Shown here: piece after piece, positions 52,280 to 59,512 of the stretch
Numbering within the stretch: position 1 is the stretch's first letter
How the letters are laid out: every line of letters starts with the position of its first letter
NCBI RefSeq assembly: GCF_902499135.1
Contig: NZ_CABVPR010000038.1
Coordinates: 1 to 59,512 of the forward strand
DNA length: 59,512 nucleotides
From: Burkholderia dolosa
GTDB taxonomy: Bacteria > Pseudomonadota > Gammaproteobacteria > Burkholderiales > Burkholderiaceae
Reading direction: 5' to 3'
The notes under the pieces: generated by a model
Seen by the model: the letters and a program-made list of their open reading frames with translations, nothing else
What the model was told of the DNA's origin: nothing
Databases searched by the model: none
Position numbers and translations under genes: made by a program

Positions 52280-52294
52280 GCAATATCCGGGCCA
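52280..52294 (-). promoter_or_regulatory. Sigma-54 promoter of cobA
   Basis: On the minus strand TGGCCCGGATATTGCT: GG (52293-52292) and GC (52281-52280) are ten bases apart, with the TTGCT -12 element, one mismatch from the TGGCACG-N4-TTGCW consensus. It drives cobA leftward, about 200 bp from its start. Confidence 0.75.
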
Positions 52295-52418
52295 GTCGTC
52301 GTGCGCGGTGGCCGCGCGGGATGCCGGACGGCGCACGCACGCATGCGCTCGCGGTGCGATCGCGCACGCGGTGCCGCATCGGCGTGCATCGCGCACCGCC
52401 GACGCGCACCGCGATGTC

Positions 52419-52454
52419 GCACGCCCACAGTGCTGCAGCGCACCACATCTGTGC
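52419..52454. promoter_or_regulatory. Two NtrC-like binding sites
   Basis: GCACGCCCACAGTGC (52419-52433) and GCACCACATCTGTGC (52440-52454) both fit GCAC-N7-GTGC. Their centres are 21 bp apart, two helical turns, the usual tandem enhancer spacing for NtrC. They lie about 100 bp from the rightward and 130-160 bp from the leftward sigma-54 promoter, so one enhancer can serve both. Confidence 0.75.
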
Positions 52455-52554
52455 TTCGCTGCATCAATGCGCGTCGCGGCGCGCGTCGCCGCCGGCGTCC
52501 GGCGTCGGCTCGCAGGCCTTGCGCGGCGGGGCGCGCGGGCGGTCCGGGTCAACA

Positions 52555-52569
52555 TGGCACGACGCTTGC
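52555..52569 (+). promoter_or_regulatory. Sigma-54 promoter of the nitrate transporter-nir-nasA operon
   Basis: TGGCACGACGCTTGC is an exact match to the consensus TGGCACG-N4-TTGC, with GG (52556-52557) and GC (52568-52569) ten bases apart. Transcription should begin near 52581. Confidence 0.88.
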
Positions 52570-52584
52570 GTAACCTGGGTCGGA

Positions 52585-52602
52585 CGGATCAACGGCGATC
52601 CG
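52585..52602 (+). promoter_or_regulatory. ANTAR-type hexaloop hairpin in the nitrate operon leader
   Basis: CGGATC (52585-52590) pairs with GATCCG (52597-52602) around the loop AACGGC, with A1 and G4 as needed for ANTAR binding. It begins about four bases into the predicted transcript. A further stem (GCCCG-GCAA-CGGGC, 52626-52639) follows but does not fit the hexaloop rule. Confidence 0.75.
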
Positions 52603-52650
52603 CCCGCAGTACCGAATACCGACGCGCCCGGCAACGGGCTTCATGGGCAA

Positions 52651-52704
52651 CGGCGTCCTACGCATCGGGTCTCGACGAGACCGGGTGCGCAGGACGCCGT
52701 TTTT
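52651..52704 (+). terminator. Intrinsic leader terminator before the nitrate transporter gene
   Basis: CGGCGTCCT (52651-52659) pairs with AGGACGCCG (52691-52699), with an inner GGTCTC/GAGACC stem, followed at once by TTTTT (52700-52704). The terminator ends only about ten bases before the start codon, so the operon is expressed only if termination is prevented, as expected for NasT control. Confidence 0.88.
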
Positions 52705-52714
52705 CGTTTGGCGG

Positions 52715-54049
52715 ATGACAGACATGACCGACAAAGCTACCCGTATCGATCTCTTCAGCCTCCGCACCGCGCCGATGCGCGCGTTCCACCTGACGTGGAT
52801 GGCGTTCTTCGTGTGCTTCTTCGCGTGGTTCGCATGCGCGCCGCTGATGCCGCTCATCGCGCGCGAATTCCACCTGAGCGCCGCGCAGGTCGCGAACATC
52901 AACATTGCCGCGGTCGCCGCGACGATCGCCGTGCGGCTGCTCGTCGGCCCGCTGTGCGACCGCTTCGGCCCGCGCCGCGTGTACGTCGGCCTGCTCGTGC
53001 TCGGCGCGATTCCGGTGTTTGCGGTGTCGTTCACGCACGACTATCTGTGGTTCCTGATCTGCCGGCTCGGCATCGGCGCGATCGGCGCGGGCTTCGTGAT
53101 CACGCAGTACCACACGTCGGTGATGTTCGCGCCGAACGTCGTCGGCACCGCGAACGCGACGACCGCCGGCTGGGGCAACGCGGGCGCCGGCGCGACGCAG
53201 GCGCTGATGCCGCTGCTGGTCGCCGCCGGCCTGATGCTCGGCCTCGGCGACGATTCGTCATGGCGCGTCGCGCTCGTCGTGCCGGGCATCGCGATGCTCG
53301 CGATGGCGTGGGCGTACTGGCGCTATACGCAGGACTGCCCGCAAGGCGACTTCATCGCGCTGCGCAAGGAAGGCGTGACGATCGACAGCGGCAAGAAGGG
53401 CGGCTGGGCGAGCTTCTTCGCCGCGTGCGCGAACTACCGCGTGTGGATGCTGTTCGTCACGTACGGCGCGTGCTTCGGCGTCGAGGTGTTCATCCACAAC
53501 ATCGCCGCGCTGTACTACGTCGATCACTTCCGGCTGTCGCTGAAGGATGCCGGCCTCGCGGCGGGCATGTTCGGGCTGCTCGCGCTGTTCGCGCGCGCGC
53601 TCGGCGGCTGGCTGTCCGACAAGGTTGCGGCGCGCCGCAGCCTCGACGTGCGCGCGGCGCTGCTGTGCGCGCTGATCGTCGGCGAAGGGCTCGGGCTGAT
53701 CTGGTTCTCGCACGCGCAAAGCGTCGGCATCGCGCTGGTCGCGATGCTGACGTTCGGCCTCTTCACGCACATGGCGTGCGGCGCGACCTACGCGCTCGTG
53801 CCGTTCATCGACCGCAAGGCGCTCGGCGGCGTCGCGGGGATCGTCGGCGCCGGCGGCAACGTCGGCGCGGTCGCCGCGAGCTTTCTGCTGAAGGGCGTCG
53901 GCGACGTGCAGCACACGCTGAGCCTGCTCGGTCTGGCCGTCACCGCGACCGCGCTGTGCGCGATGGCCGTGCGCTTCAGCGAAGAACACAAGGCACGCGA
54001 GGCCGAGCTGCGCGATCGCGCACTCGCCGCCAGCAACGCTGCCAACTGA
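52715..54049 (+). CDS. Nitrate/nitrite MFS transporter (NarK/NasA type)
   Basis: 444 aa, twelve membrane segments, NNP family. The two nitrate signature motifs are GWGNAGAGATQALMP (in helix 5) and GIVGAGGNVGAVAASF (in helix 11), each with the Gly-rich core. Arginines for anion binding are in VRLLVGPLCDRFGPR and in SWRVALVVPG. First gene of the assimilation operon. The start is ATG at 52715, ten bases after the leader terminator; the in-frame ATG at 52724 is an alternative. It imports nitrate for the reductase encoded downstream. Confidence 0.93.
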   Translation: MTDMTDKATRIDLFSLRTAPMRAFHLTWMAFFVCFFAWFACAPLMPLIAREFHLSAAQVANINIAAVAATIAVRLLVGPLCDRFGPRRVYVGLLVLGAIPVFAVSFTHDYLWFLICRLGIGAIGAGFVITQYHTSVMFAPNVVGTANATTAGWGNAGAGATQALMPLLVAAGLMLGLGDDSSWRVALVVPGIAMLAMAWAYWRYTQDCPQGDFIALRKEGVTIDSGKKGGWASFFAACANYRVWMLFVTYGACFGVEVFIHNIAALYYVDHFRLSLKDAGLAAGMFGLLALFARALGGWLSDKVAARRSLDVRAALLCALIVGEGLGLIWFSHAQSVGIALVAMLTFGLFTHMACGATYALVPFIDRKALGGVAGIVGAGGNVGAVAASFLLKGVGDVQHTLSLLGLAVTATALCAMAVRFSEEHKAREAELRDRALAASNAAN

Positions 54050-54070
54050 TCGACCGAGGGAAACGTCACC

Positions 54071-56659
54071 ATGAAACTCATTGTCATCGGCCACGGGATG
54101 GTCGGCCACAAGCTGCTCGAATGCGTCGCGGCGGAAGCGGACGCGGGCGCGCTGCAGGTCACCGTGCTCGGCGAGGAGCCGCGCGCGGCCTACGACCGCG
54201 TGCACCTGTCCGAATTCTTCGCGGGCAAGTCGGCGGACGATCTGTCGCTCGTCGAACCCGGCTTCTTCGAGCGCCATCCGCAGTTCGACCTGCGGCTGAA
54301 CGCGCGCGTCGCATCGATCGACCGCGCCGCGCATACGGTGACGCTCGCGTCGGGCGAAACGCTCGCGTACGACAAGCTGGTGCTCGCGACCGGCTCGCGG
54401 CCGTTCGTGCCGCCGGTGCCCGGCCACGATCGCGCCGGCTGCTTCGTGTACCGGACGATCGAGGATCTCGAAGCGATGCAGGCGTGCGGCGCGCGCGCGA
54501 CGCGCGGCGTCGTGGTCGGCGGCGGGCTGCTCGGACTCGAATGCGCGAAGGCGCTACGCGACATGGGCCTCGACACGCACGTCGTCGAATTCGCGCCGCG
54601 GCTGATGGCCGTGCAGGTCGACGACGGCGGCGGCCGGATGCTGCGCGCGAAGATCGAGGCGCTCGGCGTGACGGTGCACACCGACAAGAACACGCTCGAG
54701 ATCGTCGATGGCGACGGCGCCACGCACCGGATGGTGTTCGCGGACGGCACGCACCTCGATACCGACATGATCGTGTTCTCGGCCGGGATCCGCGCGCGCG
54801 ACGAACTCGCGCGCGCGTGCGGGCTCGAGATCGGCCCGCGCGGCGGCGTCGCGATCGACGATGCGTGCCGCACCAGCGACGCCGACATCTACGCGATCGG
54901 CGAATGCGCGGCGTGGAACGGCACCGTGTACGGGCTCGTCGCGCCCGGCTACGACATGGCGCGCGTGGTCGCGAAGCACGTCGTCGCCGGCGACGGTGCG
55001 GCAGCCGCGTTCGCCGGCGCGGACATGAGCACGAAGCTGAAGCTGATGGGCGTCGACGTCGCGAGCATCGGAGACGCGCACGGCACGACCGCCGGCAGCC
55101 GCACGTATCAGTACGCGGACGAGCGCAAGCAGGTGTACAAGAAGCTCGTCGTGTCCGACTGCGGCAAGTTCCTGCACGGCGCGGTGATGGTCGGCGACGC
55201 ATCCGAATACGGCACGCTGCTGCAGATGATGCTGAACCGCATCGAGCTGCCCGAGTCGCCGGAATTCCTGATCCTGCCGTCGTCGGACGGCGCCGCGAAA
55301 CCGGCGCTCGGCGTCGACGCGCTGCCGGACGGCGCGCAGATCTGCTCGTGCAACAACGTGTCGAAGTCGCAGATCTGCGCGGCGGTCGCCGACGGCGCGA
55401 CGAGCCTCGGCGCGCTGAAGTCGTGCACCGGCGCCGGCACGTCGTGCGGCGGCTGCGTGCCGCTCGTCACGCAGATCATGAAGGCCGAGATGAAGAAGCA
55501 GGGCCTCGCGGTCAACAACCATCTGTGCGAGCACTTCCCGTATTCGCGCCAGGAGCTGTTCCACCTGATCCGCGTCGAGCGGATCACGACGTTCGACGCG
55601 CTGCTGGAGAAGCACGGCCGCGGGCTCGGCTGCGACGTGTGCAAGCCGGCCGTCGCCGGCATTCTCGCGTCGTGCTTCAACGAATTCGTGCTGAAGAAGG
55701 AGCACGCGGGGCTGCAGGATTCGAACGACTACTACCTCGCGAACATCCAGCGCGACGGCACGTATTCGGTCGTGCCGCGGATGCCGGGCGGCGAGGTGAC
55801 GCCGGAAGGGCTGATCGCGGTCGGCCAGGTCGCGAAGAAGTACGGCCTGTACACGAAGATCACCGGCGGCCAGCGCGTCGACCTGTTCGGCGCGCGCGTC
55901 GAGCAGCTGCCGTCGATCTGGGAAGAACTGATCGCCGCCGGCTTCGAATCGGGCCACGCGTACGGCAAGGCGGTGCGCACCGTGAAGTCGTGCGTCGGCT
56001 CGACGTGGTGCCGTTACGGCGTCGACGATTCGGTGGGCCTCGCGATCGACATCGAGAACCGCTACAAGGGCTTGCGCGCGCCGCACAAGATCAAGTTCGG
56101 CGTGTCCGGCTGCACGCGCGAGTGCGCGGAAGCGCAGGGCAAGGACGTCGGGATCATCGCGACCGAGAAGGGCTGGAACCTGTACGTGTGCGGCAACGGC
56201 GGGATGAAGCCGCGCCACGCGGAGCTGCTCGCGGCCGACCTCGACCGCGACACGCTGGTGCGCTACATCGACCGCTTCCTGATGTTCTACGTGCGCACCG
56301 CCGACCGGCTGCAGCGCACGAGCGTGTGGCGCGACAACCTCGAAGGCGGGCTCGACTACCTGATCGACGTCGTCGTGAACGACTCGCTCGGGATCGCCGC
56401 CGAACTCGAGGCCGACATGCAGCACATCGTCGACACGTACGAATGCGAATGGAAGAAGGCCGTCACCGATCCCGACACGCGCAAGCGCTTCCGCCATTTC
56501 GTGAACAGCGACGCGCCCGATACGACGATCGCGTTCGTCGAGACGCGCGGGCAGATCCGCCCGGCGACGCCGGACGAGCGCGTGCGCGGCAAGCCGCTCG
56601 CGATTCCGGTCGTCGCCGAGCGCGCGGCGCAGCCCGTGGCCGAATCCGAAACCGCATGA
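54071..56659 (+). CDS. nirB: Assimilatory nitrite reductase, large subunit
   Basis: NAD(P)H-dependent six-electron reduction of nitrite to ammonium in the cytoplasm, 862 aa. Order of domains: FAD/NADH oxidoreductase (about 1-380, with VIGHGMVGHKLLE and VVVGGGLLGLECA), a [2Fe-2S] BFD-like domain (about 415-475, with CSCNNVSK and GAGTSCGGCVP), then the ferredoxin-like and siroheme/4Fe-4S domains (about 550-830). The four cluster/siroheme cysteines are C641, C647, C681 and C685. Length and motifs are complete. It starts 21 bp after the transporter gene; nirD follows after 34 bp. Siroheme comes from the divergent cobA. Confidence 0.96.
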   Translation: MKLIVIGHGMVGHKLLECVAAEADAGALQVTVLGEEPRAAYDRVHLSEFFAGKSADDLSLVEPGFFERHPQFDLRLNARVASIDRAAHTVTLASGETLAYDKLVLATGSRPFVPPVPGHDRAGCFVYRTIEDLEAMQACGARATRGVVVGGGLLGLECAKALRDMGLDTHVVEFAPRLMAVQVDDGGGRMLRAKIEALGVTVHTDKNTLEIVDGDGATHRMVFADGTHLDTDMIVFSAGIRARDELARACGLEIGPRGGVAIDDACRTSDADIYAIGECAAWNGTVYGLVAPGYDMARVVAKHVVAGDGAAAAFAGADMSTKLKLMGVDVASIGDAHGTTAGSRTYQYADERKQVYKKLVVSDCGKFLHGAVMVGDASEYGTLLQMMLNRIELPESPEFLILPSSDGAAKPALGVDALPDGAQICSCNNVSKSQICAAVADGATSLGALKSCTGAGTSCGGCVPLVTQIMKAEMKKQGLAVNNHLCEHFPYSRQELFHLIRVERITTFDALLEKHGRGLGCDVCKPAVAGILASCFNEFVLKKEHAGLQDSNDYYLANIQRDGTYSVVPRMPGGEVTPEGLIAVGQVAKKYGLYTKITGGQRVDLFGARVEQLPSIWEELIAAGFESGHAYGKAVRTVKSCVGSTWCRYGVDDSVGLAIDIENRYKGLRAPHKIKFGVSGCTRECAEAQGKDVGIIATEKGWNLYVCGNGGMKPRHAELLAADLDRDTLVRYIDRFLMFYVRTADRLQRTSVWRDNLEGGLDYLIDVVVNDSLGIAAELEADMQHIVDTYECEWKKAVTDPDTRKRFRHFVNSDAPDTTIAFVETRGQIRPATPDERVRGKPLAIPVVAERAAQPVAESETA

Positions 56660-56693
56660 CCCCCGCACCTGCGTCATTTTCAAGGAGCCCATC

Positions 56694-57038
56694 ATGAACG
56701 ATCGTCTTCCGCTGTCCTGGACCCGCGTGTGCGCGCTCGACGACATCGTGCCGAACACCGGCGTGTGCGCGCTCGTCAACGGCGAGCAGGTCGCCGTGTT
56801 TCACGTCGCGCACGCCGACGGCGGCGTGTTCGCGATCGACAACGTCGATCCCGTGTCGCAGGCGGCCGTGATGTCGCGCGGGCTGATCGGCAGCGTCGGC
56901 GAGCGCGTGGTCGTCGCGTCGCCGCTGTACAAGCATCATTTCGACCTGCGCACCGGCGAATGCCTCGAGGCGCCGGAGCAGTCGGTGAGCGCGTATCCGT
57001 CGCGGGTCGAGGACGGCTTCGTGTGGATCGCGGCCTGA
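56694..57038 (+). CDS. nirD: Assimilatory nitrite reductase, small subunit
   Basis: 114 aa Rieske-fold partner of NirB. As usual for NirD it keeps the fold (VFHVAHADGGVFAIDN, VVVASPLYKHHFDLRTGEC) but lacks the paired CxH ligands that would hold a Rieske cluster, so it has a structural role. AAGGAG precedes the ATG. It lies between nirB and the nitrate reductase gene in the same operon. Confidence 0.94.
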   Translation: MNDRLPLSWTRVCALDDIVPNTGVCALVNGEQVAVFHVAHADGGVFAIDNVDPVSQAAVMSRGLIGSVGERVVVASPLYKHHFDLRTGECLEAPEQSVSAYPSRVEDGFVWIAA

Positions 57039-57054
57039 CGGAACCGGAGCGCGC

Positions 57055-59493
57055 ATGACCGCCACCCCCGTCAAGAGCGTGTGCCCGTACTGCGGCGTCG
57101 GCTGCGGGATGGTGCTGCACGTCGAGGACGGCGAAGTCGTCAAGGTATCCGGCGACGCCGATCATCCGACCAACTTCGGGCGGCTGTGCACGAAGGGCTC
57201 GTCCGCGCACGTCGCGCTGCGCCGCTCGGGCCGGCTCGACCGCGCGTTCGTGCGCCGCGCGCGCGAGGCCGACCTCGTGCCGCTGCCGGCGCGCGACGCG
57301 ATCGCGGAAACCGCGCGCCGGCTGCGCGCGGTGCTCGATGCGCACGGCCCCGACGCGCTGTCGTTCTACGTGTCGGGCCAGATGTCGATCGAGGCGCAAT
57401 ACCTGGTCAACAAGCTCGCGAAGGGCTTCGTCGGCACCAACAACATCGAGTCGAACTCGCGCCTGTGCATGGCGAGCGCGAGCACCGGCTACAAGCAGTC
57501 GCTCGGCGCGGACGGCCCGCCGGGATCGTACGACGACTTCGATCGCGCGAACCTGTTCTTCGTGATCGGCGCGAACATGGCCGACTGCCATCCGATCCTG
57601 TTCCTGCGGATGATGGACCGCGTGAAGGCCGGCGCGAAACTGATCGTCGTCGATCCGCGCCGCACCGCGACCGCGGACAAGGCCGACCTGTTCCTGCAGA
57701 TCCGGCCGGGCACCGACCTCGCGCTGACGAACGGGCTGCTGCATCTGCTGCACGCGAACGGGCGGATCGACACGGCGTTCATCGACGCGTACACCGAAGG
57801 CTGGGACGCGATGCCCGCGTTCCTCGCCGACTACACGCCCGCGCGCGTCGCCGAGATCACCGGTCTCGCGGAAGCCGACATCCGCACGGCCGCGCAGTGG
57901 ATCGGCGATGCGCCGGAGTGGACGAGCTGCTGGACGATGGGGCTGAACCAGAGCACGCACGGCGTGTGGAACACCAACGCGCTCTGCAACCTGCATCTGG
58001 CGACCGGCAAGATCTGCCGCCCCGGCAGCGGCCCGTTCTCGCTGACCGGCCAGCCGAACGCGATGGGCGGACGCGAGATGGGCTACATGGGGCCGGGGCT
58101 GCCCGGCCAGCGCTCGGTGCTGTCCGACGACGACCGCCGTTTCGTCGAGCACCTGTGGCGCGTGCCGGCCGGCACGCTGCGCAAGGACGCGGGCCAGGGC
58201 ACCGTCGACCTGTTCGCACGGATGGCGGCCGGCGACATCAAGGCGTGCTGGATCATCTGCACGAATCCGGTCGCGACCGTGCCGAACCGGCAGAACGTGA
58301 TCGCCGGGCTGCAGGCGGCGGAGCTCGTGATCGCGCAGGACGCGTTCCTCGACACCGAGACCAACCGCTACGCGGACATCCTGCTGCCCGGCGCGCTGTG
58401 GGCCGAAGGCGACGGCGTGATGATCAACTCCGAGCGCAACATGACGCTGATGCGCGCGGCGATCGCGCCGCCGGGCGACGCGCTGCCCGACTGGCGCATC
58501 GTCGCCGAAGTCGCGCGCGCGATGGGCTTCGGCGACGCGTTCGACTATGCGTCGGCGGCCGACGTGTTCGACGAGATCGTCCGTTTTTCGAATCCGGCGA
58601 CCGGCTACGACCTGCGCGGCGCGAGCCATGCGGCGCTGCGCGACGGGCCGGTGCAGTGGCCGGTCGCGCCGGGCACCGCGCGCGACCGGCATCCGGTCCG
58701 CTATCTGAACGACGGCGTGAGCCAGCCGCTGCGCGCGGCGCCGGCCGGCGGCACTGCACCGCGCATCGCGTTCCCGACGCCGTCGGGCAAGGCGCGCTTC
58801 TTCGCGCGGCCGCACGTCGCGCCCGCCGAACTGCCGGACGACACGTTCCCGATCGTGCTGAACACCGGCCGCCTGCAGCATCAATGGCACACGATGACGA
58901 AGACCGGCAAGGTCGCGATGCTGAACAAGCTGAACCCACGCCCGTTCGTCGAACTGCATCCGGACGATGCGCAGGCGCTCGGGATCGCCGCGAAGGACAG
59001 CGTCGAGATCCGTTCGGCGCGCGGCCGCGCGGTGCTGCCGGCGGTCGTCACCGACCGCGTGCGGCCCGGCAACTGCTTCGCGCCGATGCACTGGAACGAC
59101 GTGTACGGCGACGACCTGTGCATCAACGCGGTCACGAACGACGCGATCGACCGCGAATCGCAGCAGCCCGAACTGAAATACTGCGCGGTCGCGCTGCGGC
59201 GCGTCGACACGGGCGCATTCGCGTCCACGGACGACGACGCGACGCGGCCCGAAGCCGCCGCCGACGACGCGCGCGCCGTCCCGGCGACGGCGCCGACCGT
59301 TGCTTCACAGGAATCCGACATGGCAGACATCGACACTTTCGCGGCCGCGCTCGGCGTCGCCGATCTCGCGCCGCCGCCGCTGACCGACGCCGAGCGCCTG
59401 TACGTGGCCGGCCTCGTCAGCGGGCTGAAGGCCAGCGCCGGCCGCCGCGAAGGCAGCGTGCCGGTGCTGCCGGCCGGCGCGCCGCAACATTAA
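57055..59493 (+). CDS. nasA: Assimilatory nitrate reductase, catalytic molybdenum subunit
   Basis: Reduces nitrate to nitrite in the cytoplasm with a bis-MGD molybdenum cofactor, 812 aa. The N-terminal 4Fe-4S site is C10, C13, C17 and C45 (SVCPYCGVGCG and GRLCTKG). Cys138 in SRLCMAS is the molybdenum ligand. The C-terminal part has the MopB cofactor-binding region (about 590-720). It ends in a long tail (about 725-812) whose LTDAERLYVAGLVSGL and VPVLPAGAP resemble the linker that leads into the flavodoxin domain of fused nitrate reductase/CysJ-like flavoproteins in related bacteria. Here TAA at 59491 stops the frame, and the window ends 19 bp later. The electron donor is therefore expected from a separate gene just outside, or the fusion has been lost. 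Confidence 0.93.
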   Translation: MTATPVKSVCPYCGVGCGMVLHVEDGEVVKVSGDADHPTNFGRLCTKGSSAHVALRRSGRLDRAFVRRAREADLVPLPARDAIAETARRLRAVLDAHGPDALSFYVSGQMSIEAQYLVNKLAKGFVGTNNIESNSRLCMASASTGYKQSLGADGPPGSYDDFDRANLFFVIGANMADCHPILFLRMMDRVKAGAKLIVVDPRRTATADKADLFLQIRPGTDLALTNGLLHLLHANGRIDTAFIDAYTEGWDAMPAFLADYTPARVAEITGLAEADIRTAAQWIGDAPEWTSCWTMGLNQSTHGVWNTNALCNLHLATGKICRPGSGPFSLTGQPNAMGGREMGYMGPGLPGQRSVLSDDDRRFVEHLWRVPAGTLRKDAGQGTVDLFARMAAGDIKACWIICTNPVATVPNRQNVIAGLQAAELVIAQDAFLDTETNRYADILLPGALWAEGDGVMINSERNMTLMRAAIAPPGDALPDWRIVAEVARAMGFGDAFDYASAADVFDEIVRFSNPATGYDLRGASHAALRDGPVQWPVAPGTARDRHPVRYLNDGVSQPLRAAPAGGTAPRIAFPTPSGKARFFARPHVAPAELPDDTFPIVLNTGRLQHQWHTMTKTGKVAMLNKLNPRPFVELHPDDAQALGIAAKDSVEIRSARGRAVLPAVVTDRVRPGNCFAPMHWNDVYGDDLCINAVTNDAIDRESQQPELKYCAVALRRVDTGAFASTDDDATRPEAAADDARAVPATAPTVASQESDMADIDTFAAALGVADLAPPPLTDAERLYVAGLVSGLKASAGRREGSVPVLPAGAPQH

Positions 59494-59512
59494 GGGCGCC
59501 GCCGAACGCGCG

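Noticed and set aside
52626-52639. Second ANTAR hexaloop hairpin in the nitrate operon leader
   Set aside because: The stem closes around a GCAA tetraloop, and read as a hexaloop (GGCAAC) it lacks A1 and G4.

Overview
The window is high-GC chromosomal DNA of a Burkholderia, most likely of the Burkholderia cepacia complex. The three-gene FAD glucose dehydrogenase at 7.1-10.5 kb matches, as far as I can recall it, the enzyme known from B. cepacia. The other families also fit that group: a DUF3331-like protein, a PaaK/PaaH pair, a LacI-controlled pentonate locus and a NasS/NasT nitrate-assimilation cluster. I see no phage, insertion sequence, CRISPR array, tRNA or rRNA. The mix of catabolic, transport and regulator genes suggests a secondary chromosome, which is inference.

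Layout. 0-6.8 kb (minus): the 5' part of pbpC, cut by the window edge, and a giant periplasmic alpha-2-macroglobulin. 7.1-12.3 kb (plus): FAD glucose dehydrogenase (gamma, alpha and triheme cytochrome c), a DoxX protein and a porin. 12.7-20.9 kb: ppnP, a small secreted unknown, a MarR-ClC operon, an HPP-CBS membrane protein with the same MarR-type box, two LysR regulators and a cation/proton antiporter. 21.4-25.3 kb: a phenylacetate block (paaH, paaK, enoyl-CoA hydratase) behind a TetR-type palindrome. 25.4-35.2 kb: MarC, a YajO-like aldo/keto reductase, a CPBP protease, a VC0807-like membrane protein, a zinc alcohol dehydrogenase with a probable sigma-54 promoter, an MFS pump with a MerR-type promoter, DUF3331, a double GNAT and a MocR-type regulator. 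35.4-41.3 kb: a sugar-acid locus made of an MFS importer, a GntR-like LacI repressor, an IlvD/Edd dehydratase and a FAH-family dehydratase. 41.5-49.3 kb: a frameshifted merR, a hybrid histidine kinase, an HtrA protease, DUF4303, a second FAH hydrolase, an AraC regulator and a uracil-DNA glycosylase-like protein. 49.5-59.5 kb: nitrate assimilation, with nasS, nasT and cobA leftward and the nitrate transporter, nirB, nirD and nasA rightward.

How the genes work together. The clearest systems are regulatory. The cobA/transporter intergenic region holds two NtrC-like boxes 21 bp apart, flanked by divergent sigma-54 promoters. Each promoter is followed within a few bases by a hairpin with the same AACGGC hexaloop, the type of target bound by ANTAR proteins such as NasT, and then by a larger hairpin. 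Nitrogen limitation (NtrC) and nitrate (NasS/NasT antitermination) would therefore control both siroheme supply and the nitrate/nitrite reductases. In the sugar-acid locus, identical GTTACCGGTAAC palindromes sit at nearly equal distances before the importer and before the dehydratase operon, as expected for the LacI protein encoded between them. A MarR-type box lies before both marR-clc and the HPP gene, which links two CBS-containing membrane proteins.

No wholly new system is evident. The best leads are these three small regulons, the sigma-54 and MerR-type promoters at 30.2-30.5 kb, and the broken merR.
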